A stretch of 42,346 nucleotides of DNA from a virus. Each line of letters begins with the position of its first letter. Position 1 is the first letter of the stretch. The notes beneath the pieces were generated by a model. The model searched no databases and was not told the DNA's origin. It saw nothing but the letters and a program-made list of their open reading frames with translations. The translations under genes were made by a program, and so were the position numbers. The stretch lies in the IMG/VR virus record IMGVR_UViG_3300007541_000044, positions 1 through 42,346 of that record, one strand, 5' to 3'. Shown here one piece after another: positions 1 through 8,668 of the stretch.

Positions 1-1
1 A

Positions 2-280
2 AACGCAATTTTTGCTCAATATGCATTAAGAGCGGATAGTGCTACTAATGCGACCAATGCTCTGATCGCTCAAACTGCTGTATTTGCCGAAACTGCTGAC
101 AGTGCAAACACAGCCACTTTTGCATTGAACGCACAATCTGCACAAATTGCAACTTTTGCTGACAGTGCAACTAATGCTACAAATGCAATCAATGCACAGT
201 TTGCACAGAACTCTTTGACTGCTGACAGCGCTTTGAATGCCGCTAATGCTATTCTTGCTCAGTATGCCCTAACTTCAGGT
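2..280 (+). repeat. Degenerate in-frame Ala-rich repeats of fibre shaft
   Basis: Units encoding variants of ADSATNATNAxxAQxA recur about every 18-22 codons, with visible DNA-level echoes such as gacagtgcaac followed by taatgc. The copies differ mainly at synonymous sites, so the repeat is kept at protein level. The array continues off the left edge. Confidence 0.6.
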
Positions 281-943
281 GATGCTCTGTTCAACATTTA
301 TGATTCTTCTAACGGTGTTAGAATTCTTGGCGAGGCAACAGTTGACAGCGATCTGTATGTTAAAGGCGACGCAAGAGTTGACGGCAATCTGAATGTTGGT
401 GGTGTCATAACTGGAGACGGTTCTGGGCTTACCAATGTTACAAGTACCACAGTTTCGTTGACTTCACAACAAACAGATGCTGTTACGCTTGATTCAACAG
501 GCGTTCATTATCTGATGCTGAGAACTCTTCAGACAGGATTTGACAGCGTAAGCACCACAGCGGATTTGGTGTACGATCCTCAGACCTTTACTTTAAGCGC
601 TACGGCTTTCTCGGGCGACGGTACAAACCTCACTAACGTAACTTCTGTAAGTTCTACTAATGCCGCAAACGTTGCTGTGACGACCGTAGCTGACAGCGCA
701 ACATATTACGTTCACTTGGGAAGTACAACTTCTGGTAACGATAACGTAAACGTTAATACAGACTTGACTTATAATCCTTTTAGAAACAAATTGTCTACAG
801 GAATTTTTGCTACTGATAACTGGGAAATGTTTGAAAGTGCAAACGAACTCTTCTTCTCTTATCAAGGCGTGAAGAAGGTCAAGTTCGATTCTGCGGGTAA
901 TGTTTTCATGACAGGTAACCTGACACAAGGCGCATCGTTATAA
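2..943 (+). CDS. Tail-fibre-like structural protein, 5' truncated by window edge
   Basis: The frame is open from the first codon of the window, so the true start lies upstream and the TTG at 125 is not a convincing start. The visible N-terminal ~90 residues are Ala/Asn-rich with Ala about every third position and repeated ADSATNATNA-type units, which suggests an elongated trimeric shaft. Two GDGSGLTNV/GDGTNLTNV motifs follow, a motif I associate with phage tail appendages. A compact C-terminal part ends with VFMTGNLTQG. The next gene begins 27 bases downstream behind a late promoter. Role as a fibre or appendage is inferred from composition and from the neighbouring tail genes; the receptor is unknown. 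DS dipeptides are frequent, as in the other exterior virion proteins here. Confidence 0.7.
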   Translation, partial: NAIFAQYALRADSATNATNALIAQTAVFAETADSANTATFALNAQSAQIATFADSATNATNAINAQFAQNSLTADSALNAANAILAQYALTSGDALFNIYDSSNGVRILGEATVDSDLYVKGDARVDGNLNVGGVITGDGSGLTNVTSTTVSLTSQQTDAVTLDSTGVHYLMLRTLQTGFDSVSTTADLVYDPQTFTLSATAFSGDGTNLTNVTSVSSTNAANVAVTTVADSATYYVHLGSTTSGNDNVNVNTDLTYNPFRNKLSTGIFATDNWEMFESANELFFSYQGVKKVKFDSAGNVFMTGNLTQGASL

Positions 944-946
944 ATA
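939..946 (+). promoter_or_regulatory. T4-type late promoter TATAAATA
   Basis: This is an exact match to the T4 late promoter box recognised by gp55-RNA polymerase. It overlaps the stop codon of the upstream fibre gene and lies 24 bases before the next ATG. It sits in the left arm of a 7-bp inverted repeat (CGTTATA 936-942, TATAACG 951-957). Confidence 0.75.
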
Positions 947-970
947 TCGCTATAACGTTGAGGAAACAAA

Positions 971-2251
971 ATGGCAGACATTAGAATATCAGAACTATCA
1001 GATTTACAGAACGTCGAAGATAACGACGTTCTTGTAATCAATGATACTTCTGCGGCTACGACTAAAAGAATTACTCGCGAAAGATTCCTTTTAGGCATTA
1101 CAAGAAATGTCACGGACTCTGGCGACAATGTTATCATCAAAGAAGATGCGACGGTAAACAACGATCTCATTGTTGGTGGTGACATTGATGCGACGGGCGA
1201 CGTATCTTTTGGTTCGTTAACTGATGTTACTGCTGGCATCACAGCTAATCGATTCATTGGCACAGGTATTCAGAATCACGACAGCAACGGTGCTATTCCT
1301 ACTGCGGCGGCTGTTATCGATTATCTTGACTACTTCTTGTCGGATCTTTATGACTCAGCGACGCTTCCTGTTACCCTAGACGCTCTAACAAACGTTAGCA
1401 TTGTTACACCTCTTGCAGGAGAAGTTCTGAAGTGGAGTGGTTCTGCTTGGGTAAATGGCACTGACTCTGCCGGTATCGACAATCTTGGTGCGTTGACTGA
1501 TGTTCTTATCGGTGGGCTCACTGACGGGCAAGTGCTGAAATATAACGGTGCTTACTGGGTAAACGCTACAGACTCTAGCGGACCGACCACACTTGTTGAG
1601 TTGTCAGATGTTGTCATCACTTCACCAACTGTAAATCAAGTTCTTAAGTATAACGGAACGAAGTGGGTTAACGCCGCTGACTCTTCTGGCGGTGGTGGCG
1701 GTGGTGGCGGTGGGCTTGACAGTGCGCTAGCTACTCAACTTATTAACACTGAGATTACTTTAAATAGTCTGAGTGGTGTTTCTATTTCTTCTCCTACGAC
1801 GAATCAGGTAATTAAGTACAATGGATCGCAGTGGGTAAATGCGGCTGATTCGGGCGGAACAGGTTCGGGTCTTTCTTCTCGTGCAAATCTTACGGTACAG
1901 ACTGCATCCATTGCAGACCAAGATTCTGCTGATGTTGTCATTTCAGGTTATAAAGCATACTCTCTATTCAAGATTCAAACCGATCGTGCGGCTTGGGTGC
2001 GTGTTTATACTGACTCTGCGTCCAGAACGGCAGACCTTGGTCGACTACAAGCCGAAGACCCTCTTCCGGGTGCTGGTGTTGTTGCAGAAGTAATTACCTC
2101 TGGTGCAGAAACGATTAATCTTGCTCCTGCTCCTACTGGTTTCAACAATTCTTCGCCGGTGACGAATTCGATGCCGCTCAAGATTGTTAACTTGAGTGGA
2201 GTCACCAACCCCGTTGAAGTCACGCTGACGGCATTAAAGCTTGAAATATGA
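971..2251 (+). CDS. Repeat-containing tail fibre/appendage protein
   Basis: 426 residues, preceded by a late promoter and a GAGGA ribosome site. The N-terminus (MADIRISELSDLQ) resembles the start of fibre proteins in marine T4-like phages. Four imperfect ~30-residue units with the core QVLKYNGxxWVNAxDSSG begin near residues 139, 173, 209 and 264. A nine-glycine linker lies near residues 238-246. After residue ~300 a separate C-terminal domain follows (AYSLFKIQTDRAAWVRVY). At least ten DS dipeptides are present, several at the end of each repeat. The last codons overlap the protease gene by ATGA, so the two are probably made together. A fibre or baseplate-decoration role is inferred from repeats and position; I cannot name the T4 equivalent. 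Confidence 0.7.
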   Translation: MADIRISELSDLQNVEDNDVLVINDTSAATTKRITRERFLLGITRNVTDSGDNVIIKEDATVNNDLIVGGDIDATGDVSFGSLTDVTAGITANRFIGTGIQNHDSNGAIPTAAAVIDYLDYFLSDLYDSATLPVTLDALTNVSIVTPLAGEVLKWSGSAWVNGTDSAGIDNLGALTDVLIGGLTDGQVLKYNGAYWVNATDSSGPTTLVELSDVVITSPTVNQVLKYNGTKWVNAADSSGGGGGGGGGLDSALATQLINTEITLNSLSGVSISSPTTNQVIKYNGSQWVNAADSGGTGSGLSSRANLTVQTASIADQDSADVVISGYKAYSLFKIQTDRAAWVRVYTDSASRTADLGRLQAEDPLPGAGVVAEVITSGAETINLAPAPTGFNNSSPVTNSMPLKIVNLSGVTNPVEVTLTALKLEI

Positions 2252-4725
2252 GTTTAAAAGTCTATAACGTCATATTGCATCGAACAGAGGATCTCGACGC
2301 GTTTTACGCGGATATGGAATCCCCTGGTGGTAATCTTTACATACCGAATCGTGCTGTAGAATATGCCGCAAGACTTCCGTTTAGTCGCGTAACGCCTTAC
2401 AGACTCACAGAAGAAGAGGTCGAATTACTTAAAAACGATCCTCGTGTTCACACTGTTGAGCCTTCTTTAGACGAACATAATATTGGTCCCGAGCCTGTTT
2501 GGACACAATCGGGTAACTGGAGTAAGTCGCTGGGTGCGATCAACAACACTTATCGCAACTGGGCTCTGTATCAATGTACAGCCGCCGACGATCCTAATTG
2601 GGGCGAAAATGGTGCGTCTACTCTCGTGTCCAGTAGCGTTACAGTCAACGCAGAAGGGCTTGATGTTGATGTAATTGTCGTTGACGGTACGCCTAATTTA
2701 GATCATCCAGAATTCGCTGTCAATGCAGATGGTACTGGTGGTTCACGTATTATTCAGTACAACTGGTTTCAGCATACCGATTCTGTTACGGGTGGGCTTT
2801 ATTCTAACGGCACTTGGGATTACGACATTTGCAGTTTAGGTGATTCGTCTAACAACAATCACGGCGCGCACGTGATGGGCACTATTGTAGGTAATACTCA
2901 GGGTTGGGCAAGAAAAGCAAATGTTTACACTATCAGCCCATACTCTTCTAATTACAATTGGAAAACGTCTGGTGTAAGTTCTAGTTATGTGCTTGACTAT
3001 GTGCGAGCATTTCATCGAAACAAAGGTACTAATCCAAAAACTGGTCGTAAAAATCCAACGATTATCAATAACAGTTGGGGCTACAATTACGGGGTCACTG
3101 GTGAGTTTCCTTGGGCTAATGGCGACAGCGATATCGAAAAAATAGTATATCGCGGAACTACGTATAACGCGCCATTCACTTCTGAACAAATCTACAACTA
3201 TGCTGTGCCTGCTTGGTGGTCACTTACGAGAGCATATCGTGACTTTGGGTTTGATGTGAATACAGTAGCTGGAATTCCTGACGCATATACCTCAAACGTC
3301 CCTTGGTTTTTTCAATCGGTTGCAACAAAAACTCAAGAATGTATTGATGACGGAATCATAGTAGTATCTGCGGCAGGCAATAATAGTTCATATATTGACT
3401 CAGCAAATGGACCCGATTATAACAATCATGTTATTCTAAGAAACAAACGTTTCGGTTCTCTTCGTGCCGCTTATCAAAACGGCGACTCTGCTGTTTATTA
3501 TAACAGAGGTGCCGCCCCTGGGAATAGTTCGATTTGTGTAGGCAATGCTTCAATATATGAAAACAACCAGAGAGACTTTTCAAGTAACTTTGGACCAAGA
3601 ACAGATATCTTTGCCCCCGGCAATGAGATTATAAGCGCAATTCGTTTTAATGGCATTTACGACAAAGATACGACGGATGCTCGTAGCGGAAGTCATTACA
3701 TTGGTCAGATTAGTGGCACAAGCATGGCGTCTCCTCAGGTCACTGGTGTGCTTGCGTGTATGTTACAAAATTATCCTGACATGAAGCAGGCTGAGGCTCT
3801 AGCGTATCTTCAAAATAATTCGTTTAAAAACATTATGTTTGACTCTGCCCTTGATTGGGGCGATGTAACAAGCTGGAGCTATCCCGCTTTAAACGCTATA
3901 ACCACTGACTTAAAAAACACAGTCAACTACTATCTTCGATATAAAGAAGAGCGTCAAGTAACGGGCCCAACTGTACCCAAGTTGAATTTCAAAGAACGCC
4001 CAACAACTGGTGTTACGTGGCCCAGACTTAAGATTGCAAAAACCCGTAGATCAACTGGTGACATTCTGTACCCTTCAGCGGGTTCGAATCCAGAAGCGCC
4101 ACCAGAATCATTGTTGACTTACGTTGGTGATTTTGGAATCTCTTACGTTTCTGTTGATACTTATATTGACAGTGCTTCAGGGCTCGACTACTCGCCTTCT
4201 TATGCACCGGCAGGTTACGTGGGCGACTTCCTTGCTTCGTATACTGGAGATTATTTAGGTTCGTATCTTTCTACGTATGCTGGCGGTGTAGGATCGTCAT
4301 TTGAAGGAACTCCCTATGAGGGGTCTTATGACGCAGAAACTGGTGGCGGCACTACGTTTGTTGAGTATCTAGGTACATATATCCAAGGTGAAGCATCGTA
4401 TACTGGTAACTTCACGTCCGATTATTCAACATACACAGGTGATTTTGTTTCGAATTATGATGTACTTGTATATACAGGACCTGTTGTCACATATGGCTCG
4501 TATGTTCAAAATACAGGTTCTTATAGCCCAGGTAATCAGCTTGGCTATGTTGGTGCATATTCGGCTATTGACAGCGGCGGTGGCGGAGAAATATTCTTGG
4601 CGACATACATAGGTACATACGTACCTACTTATACTGATGCGGGTGTTTCTTCTTACCTAGCTTCTTATGATGCGGCTGATACGACTACATATACAGGCAA
4701 CTTTACGGTAGAATATAATGCATAA
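2248..4725 (+). CDS. Subtilisin-like (S8) serine protease with Tyr-rich C-terminal tail, virion-associated
   Basis: 825 residues. Residues ~1-75 look like an I9-type inhibitor propeptide (LTEEEVELLKNDPRVHTVEP). The S8 domain follows with D146 in IVVDGTPNLDHPE, H205 in NNNHGAHVMG and S492 in SGTSMASPQVTG, the order of the subtilisin triad; AAGNNSS near 380 fits the oxyanion-hole Asn. From ~residue 625 to the end there are many Y-x-G-(D/N/T)-(F/Y) repeats. There is no signal peptide, so the protein is probably carried in the virion rather than secreted. It overlaps its neighbours by 4 and 8 bases within the tail block. It may process fibre proteins or degrade host surface proteins; both roles are inference. 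All catalytic residues are present, so an active enzyme is likely. Confidence 0.85.
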   Translation: MSLKVYNVILHRTEDLDAFYADMESPGGNLYIPNRAVEYAARLPFSRVTPYRLTEEEVELLKNDPRVHTVEPSLDEHNIGPEPVWTQSGNWSKSLGAINNTYRNWALYQCTAADDPNWGENGASTLVSSSVTVNAEGLDVDVIVVDGTPNLDHPEFAVNADGTGGSRIIQYNWFQHTDSVTGGLYSNGTWDYDICSLGDSSNNNHGAHVMGTIVGNTQGWARKANVYTISPYSSNYNWKTSGVSSSYVLDYVRAFHRNKGTNPKTGRKNPTIINNSWGYNYGVTGEFPWANGDSDIEKIVYRGTTYNAPFTSEQIYNYAVPAWWSLTRAYRDFGFDVNTVAGIPDAYTSNVPWFFQSVATKTQECIDDGIIVVSAAGNNSSYIDSANGPDYNNHVILRNKRFGSLRAAYQNGDSAVYYNRGAAPGNSSICVGNASIYENNQRDFSSNFGPRTDIFAPGNEIISAIRFNGIYDKDTTDARSGSHYIGQISGTSMASPQVTGVLACMLQNYPDMKQAEALAYLQNNSFKNIMFDSALDWGDVTSWSYPALNAITTDLKNTVNYYLRYKEERQVTGPTVPKLNFKERPTTGVTWPRLKIAKTRRSTGDILYPSAGSNPEAPPESLLTYVGDFGISYVSVDTYIDSASGLDYSPSYAPAGYVGDFLASYTGDYLGSYLSTYAGGVGSSFEGTPYEGSYDAETGGGTTFVEYLGTYIQGEASYTGNFTSDYSTYTGDFVSNYDVLVYTGPVVTYGSYVQNTGSYSPGNQLGYVGAYSAIDSGGGGEIFLATYIGTYVPTYTDAGVSSYLASYDAADTTTYTGNFTVEYNA

Positions 4726-7700
4726 TGGCTTTCTCGACAAAAGAAGACGATTTCTTAATCTGCGCGAAATGCAGGTCGAAAACGTTTTGCCTGAACATTT
4801 TGCTCAGTTCTACCCTAAGTTTATTTCGCTTCTAAAAAACTATTATGAGTGGCAAGATCAGAACGATCCCAACGAATTGTTGAATCATCTTTTTGCTGTT
4901 CGCGATATTAATGAAACTGATATCAGTTTGCTTTCTTTTATCGAAGATGAGTTTCTTCTAGGTGAAGCATACTTCGAAGGCTTTGGTGAAAATGATTGGG
5001 AAAAAAGAGCCGCGGCTAACTTCTCTAATCAACTGTTTCGTTCGAAAGGCACGAAGTTTGCTATTGAATGGTTCTTCCGTTCTTTCTACGGGCTTGATGC
5101 TGAAGTAGAATATCCTAAAGAAAATGTTTTTACATTAAACGATACCGCATCTCAGATTGGTCCGGACTCTTTACACTATCTGACGAACGATAAGTTGTAT
5201 CAAGCCTTTGCTTTGCTGATTCGTGTAGGTGTGCCTATCTCCAAATGGAGAGATATTTTCAAACTCTTTGCGCATCCTGCTGGGCTTTATCTGGGCGCAG
5301 AAGTTTCTGTTGATGATATTATTACTGACAACATCAACTCTGTAATGCTCGACTCTGCTGTTACACAAAGAGCTTCTAGCGTTTTTACGATCACGCCTTT
5401 ACCTTCTTCGATAAGTGAAGGTGGAACAATTAACTTTAGAGTAAATGCGTCCAATGTTCCTGGCAATATTGGTTCGATTTATTATTACGTAACACACGAC
5501 ACTACTTCTGATTCTGACTTTGTTGGTTCTGTTCCTTCTTTCGATAGTGCCGCTTATCTTGCGATCAACGATAGCGCAGGATCAGCCGTTGGGCGCTTTT
5601 CATTAATCACAGCGATTGACAGTGTAGAGACAGAAGGCACTGAGCAGTTTCAAGTATTTTTGCGTGATACCTTAGGTAGAACACGCGGTGGTACCGTTGT
5701 GTCTATTAACGATGTAGTATCTTCGTACAGTCTTGTGCCTAGCTCGACACTCGTGAGCGAAGGGACGCCTGTTGTATTTACTGCTACTGGTACGAATGTC
5801 CCTAGCGGTGGAAGTACTACATTATACTATTATGTCGAACACATTACAACTGATAGCAACGATTTTTTTGTTGCGCCGCCAGACTCTGCGTCGCCTCTTC
5901 CGTTCTTGATTCGAAACGATTCTGGATCATTTACGTTGACTCCTGTAAGAGATGGTGATTTGCTTGACTCGGGTGAACAATTTAAAGTAATCATTCAGAC
6001 TTTTGATGGTATCAAAAAAGACTCTGCTACGGTGACAATTGCAAACACTGCACCTGTGTTCAGTCTTTCTGCTATTGGAGCAGTCACAGAAGGAAGTAAT
6101 CTTGTTGCATCTTTTACTGCTGATGCAAATGATATTGGTGATACACTTACGTGGAGCATTACTGGGCCCGCCGCCAGCGACAGTAGATTTGCGGCAACAT
6201 CTGGCTCGACGATTCTAACGTCGACAAGTCAAAACATTGTTGTTGCAACAACTTCTGGTGACAGTTATCTCGGAACAGTTTCTGGTACGTTCTCTATTAC
6301 CAATGCCAAGTACGATCCTGATCTTACGATTTCTAGTGGTTTCTCTATCGTTGATGAACCTGCTGAGTATTCAATTCTCATGAATCCTTCGATCATTACC
6401 GAAGGTGATTCTGCGAGATTCCAGCTTACTGGTCGCAATATTCAAGACAGCACATACTTCTTTTATATTGATAACATTACCACCAACGATTTAGATTTTC
6501 TAGCAGGCAGACCTAAAAACACTTCTCGTGAAGGTGTGTCTGTAACAGACAACTTTGGGCAATCACAAAAAGTTTTCTTCTCTGACAGTAGTGAAGTGGT
6601 AGATCAGAACTTTATTGCATACATGTACGATCAAGCGATTGGTGGTACGCTTCTTGCGTCTCAACAATTTACGATTGTGGGTACAGCATACACGATTAAC
6701 GAATCCGTTACAAGTGTTAACGAAGGCGGATCTGTTACGTTTACGTTTACTGGACCAGATGGGGTTTACTACTATTGGATCAACGTGGTAAGTGGTTTCA
6801 TCACACAAGGTGATTTCTCTTCTGGTTTTGCTACTGAAGTTGGAAGCCCAGGAAGGGCGTCTTTCATTGTGTCGGGTGGTACAGGGCAATTTTCTGTTTC
6901 TTTAACATCTGACGTAAGATTTGAAGGTAACGAAACTTTCACGGTCAAAGTTTCGACAACTGATGTAAGCGGTGCTGTCATTGAGTCTGACGTTGTGACC
7001 ATTAACGATACGTCCAAGCAAGAATACACGATGACGATTCCAAATATCGTCGAAGGTAATGCTCTCGTTGTTAATGTTGCAACAAACAATGGTCCTTCCG
7101 AAGCGTTGTTCTACGAAATTTCAGGAGCGGCGGCGGCTAAATTTGGTACGACTCAAATTTACTCTCTGTATACTGGCGCGCAGACTTCATTTTCTGTGAA
7201 TCTTGGAACTTCTACTACAAACAATGCGCACGAAGGCGGTCTGGCGGGAACAGTCACTTTGTCACGGGGCGGCTATGTTGGTAGCGGCGGCACGTTGATT
7301 ACAACTGCAAACTTTACGGTACTTGATGCTTCGGCTGTTTACACACTAGCCGCCAGCACAACTACACCCACAGAAGGCGGTTCGATTAACTGGACTATTG
7401 GTGGTTCAAATATTCCTAACGGCACTTATTACTATCGAATTACCGATATCTTTGCTACGACGACAACAGGTTCGACAGCATCTGGAAGCTCAATTATCAA
7501 TCTTTCGGATACTTCTGGCATTGCCATTGGTATGAGAACGAATGGCATTGGTATTCCAGGAACTGTAACGTTCGTTAACTCCACTTCTGTGACAATGAGT
7601 ACACCAGTAACTGCAACCATTTCTGCTGGCTCTACAGTGCAATTCTTAACGCAAGCTCTGTTTGACGATTTTTCAAGTGGATATGCAAGCACCGTGTCGG

Positions 7701-8302
7701 TCACGTCCAATGCTGGAGGATTTACAACGACTACTGCTGTAAATGCCGACACCATTAATGACACATACACTATGGGGCTTTACACTTCTTCCTCTTCGAA
7801 TACGCCTGTAGCAACTGTTGGCTTTACAATAACAGATGCAACACCTAATTCGACCGTTAACATTGCAATTGATCCGGCAGAAACTGCAACTACGTGGGAT
7901 CTCACTTTTGGCGGTGCGGGATCACTCGCACAAGCAATTATTCGCTTCCAGTCTAATGGAACGATATTAGCGACAGGTAATATTGACCCAGGTGGAACTA
8001 ACATTCAAATAGGGACATGGACTTCTGGTACACCAGTAGGCAATTTCAATGTCACTGCTACTATTGCTAGCGGTCCTACGGGTAGCGGTAATTCTTACGG
8101 TTCTTACGGCACTTCACTTTCGCTGTCTTCAAATCGTTCTTGGTATCTAGAACTTGCGGCACCTGCTGTGGGAAGTAGGGATTCATTTATGACGGTTAGT
8201 ATTACCGTTACTGATGCTAGCGATCCTTCGAATACAGATACTCAATTGTTTACATTTAAGTGCGAAGCTGAAGCGCTTGGTAATGATAGTGAGCTTCAAT
8301 AA
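4718..8302 (+). CDS. Large tail/baseplate-associated protein with tandem Calx-beta-like repeats
   Basis: 1194 residues. The N-terminal ~200 residues (LPEHFAQFYPKFISLLKNYY, SKGTKFAIEWFFRSFYG, HPAGLYLG) resemble an attachment domain I associate with large tail proteins of marine T4-like phages. It is followed by repeats starting with (S/T/N/V)EG-x-(x)-hydrophobic strands at about residues 232, 346, 457, 561, 667, 778 and 884. The spacing of 104-114 residues suggests seven Ig- or Calx-beta-like beta-sandwich domains. Repeats contain YYY(V/I) strands and DS-rich loops. The last ~200 residues form a different, Gly/Ser/Thr-rich tip. The start overlaps the protease gene by 8 bases. A fibre with an N-terminal virion anchor and a C-terminal receptor-facing end is the simplest reading. 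Confidence 0.7.
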   Translation: MHNGFLDKRRRFLNLREMQVENVLPEHFAQFYPKFISLLKNYYEWQDQNDPNELLNHLFAVRDINETDISLLSFIEDEFLLGEAYFEGFGENDWEKRAAANFSNQLFRSKGTKFAIEWFFRSFYGLDAEVEYPKENVFTLNDTASQIGPDSLHYLTNDKLYQAFALLIRVGVPISKWRDIFKLFAHPAGLYLGAEVSVDDIITDNINSVMLDSAVTQRASSVFTITPLPSSISEGGTINFRVNASNVPGNIGSIYYYVTHDTTSDSDFVGSVPSFDSAAYLAINDSAGSAVGRFSLITAIDSVETEGTEQFQVFLRDTLGRTRGGTVVSINDVVSSYSLVPSSTLVSEGTPVVFTATGTNVPSGGSTTLYYYVEHITTDSNDFFVAPPDSASPLPFLIRNDSGSFTLTPVRDGDLLDSGEQFKVIIQTFDGIKKDSATVTIANTAPVFSLSAIGAVTEGSNLVASFTADANDIGDTLTWSITGPAASDSRFAATSGSTILTSTSQNIVVATTSGDSYLGTVSGTFSITNAKYDPDLTISSGFSIVDEPAEYSILMNPSIITEGDSARFQLTGRNIQDSTYFFYIDNITTNDLDFLAGRPKNTSREGVSVTDNFGQSQKVFFSDSSEVVDQNFIAYMYDQAIGGTLLASQQFTIVGTAYTINESVTSVNEGGSVTFTFTGPDGVYYYWINVVSGFITQGDFSSGFATEVGSPGRASFIVSGGTGQFSVSLTSDVRFEGNETFTVKVSTTDVSGAVIESDVVTINDTSKQEYTMTIPNIVEGNALVVNVATNNGPSEALFYEISGAAAAKFGTTQIYSLYTGAQTSFSVNLGTSTTNNAHEGGLAGTVTLSRGGYVGSGGTLITTANFTVLDASAVYTLAASTTTPTEGGSINWTIGGSNIPNGTYYYRITDIFATTTTGSTASGSSIINLSDTSGIAIGMRTNGIGIPGTVTFVNSTSVTMSTPVTATISAGSTVQFLTQALFDDFSSGYASTVSVTSNAGGFTTTTAVNADTINDTYTMGLYTSSSSNTPVATVGFTITDATPNSTVNIAIDPAETATTWDLTFGGAGSLAQAIIRFQSNGTILATGNIDPGGTNIQIGTWTSGTPVGNFNVTATIASGPTGSGNSYGSYGTSLSLSSNRSWYLELAAPAVGSRDSFMTVSITVTDASDPSNTDTQLFTFKCEAEALGNDSELQ

Positions 8303-8317
8303 AAGCTAAATAATAGT

Positions 8318-8668
8318 ATGAAAAAAGATGATCCAAATATCAGGTCTGACTACGAATATTCTCGCGCAACTTACTATGAGTTGATTGACAAGGGAAGGGA
8401 GTCGCTTGACCTCATGATTGAAGTAGCACGTGAATCAGAACATCCACGTGCGTTCGAAGTTTTATCAAACATGATCAAGAACATATCGGACGTTAACGAT
8501 AAGCTCATGGAGCTTAATAAAAAGACGCGAGATATTACACAAGAAAAAGAAGAACCAAAAGCAATCACCAATAATAATGTGTTTATTGGCAGTACTACTG
8601 ATCTGCAAAGACTATTGATGAAAAGTGAAGAGGAAAAGGTGATTGATGTTAGCCCATCGAATGAGTGA
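8318..8668 (+). CDS. gp16: Small terminase subunit (gp16-like)
   Basis: 116 residues, shorter than T4 gp16 (164). It is largely helical with a central predicted coiled coil (residues ~30-75, MIKNISDVNDKLMELNKKTR) and the conserved C-terminal STTDLQRLL stretch seen in gp16 proteins of T4-like phages. It would form the ring that recognises DNA for packaging and stimulates the large terminase. It directly precedes and overlaps gp17 by 8 bases (ATGAGTGA), the canonical arrangement. A near-late box (GCTAAATA, 8305-8312) lies too close to the ATG to be accepted as a promoter. Confidence 0.85.
   Translation: MKKDDPNIRSDYEYSRATYYELIDKGRESLDLMIEVARESEHPRAFEVLSNMIKNISDVNDKLMELNKKTRDITQEKEEPKAITNNNVFIGSTTDLQRLLMKSEEEKVIDVSPSNE

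Noticed and set aside
2-280. CRISPR-like repeated array at the left edge
   Set aside because: The repeats are degenerate, in frame and code for Ala/Asn-rich shaft units; there are no unique equal-length spacers.
4075-4100. GGTTCGAATCC, identical to a tRNA T-loop core
   Set aside because: The flanking bases do not pair as a T stem, no acceptor or anticodon arms are found, and the bases are in frame in the protease gene.
8305-8317. GCTAAATA near-match to a late promoter before gp16
   Set aside because: It matches only partly, and transcription would begin at the ATG itself.
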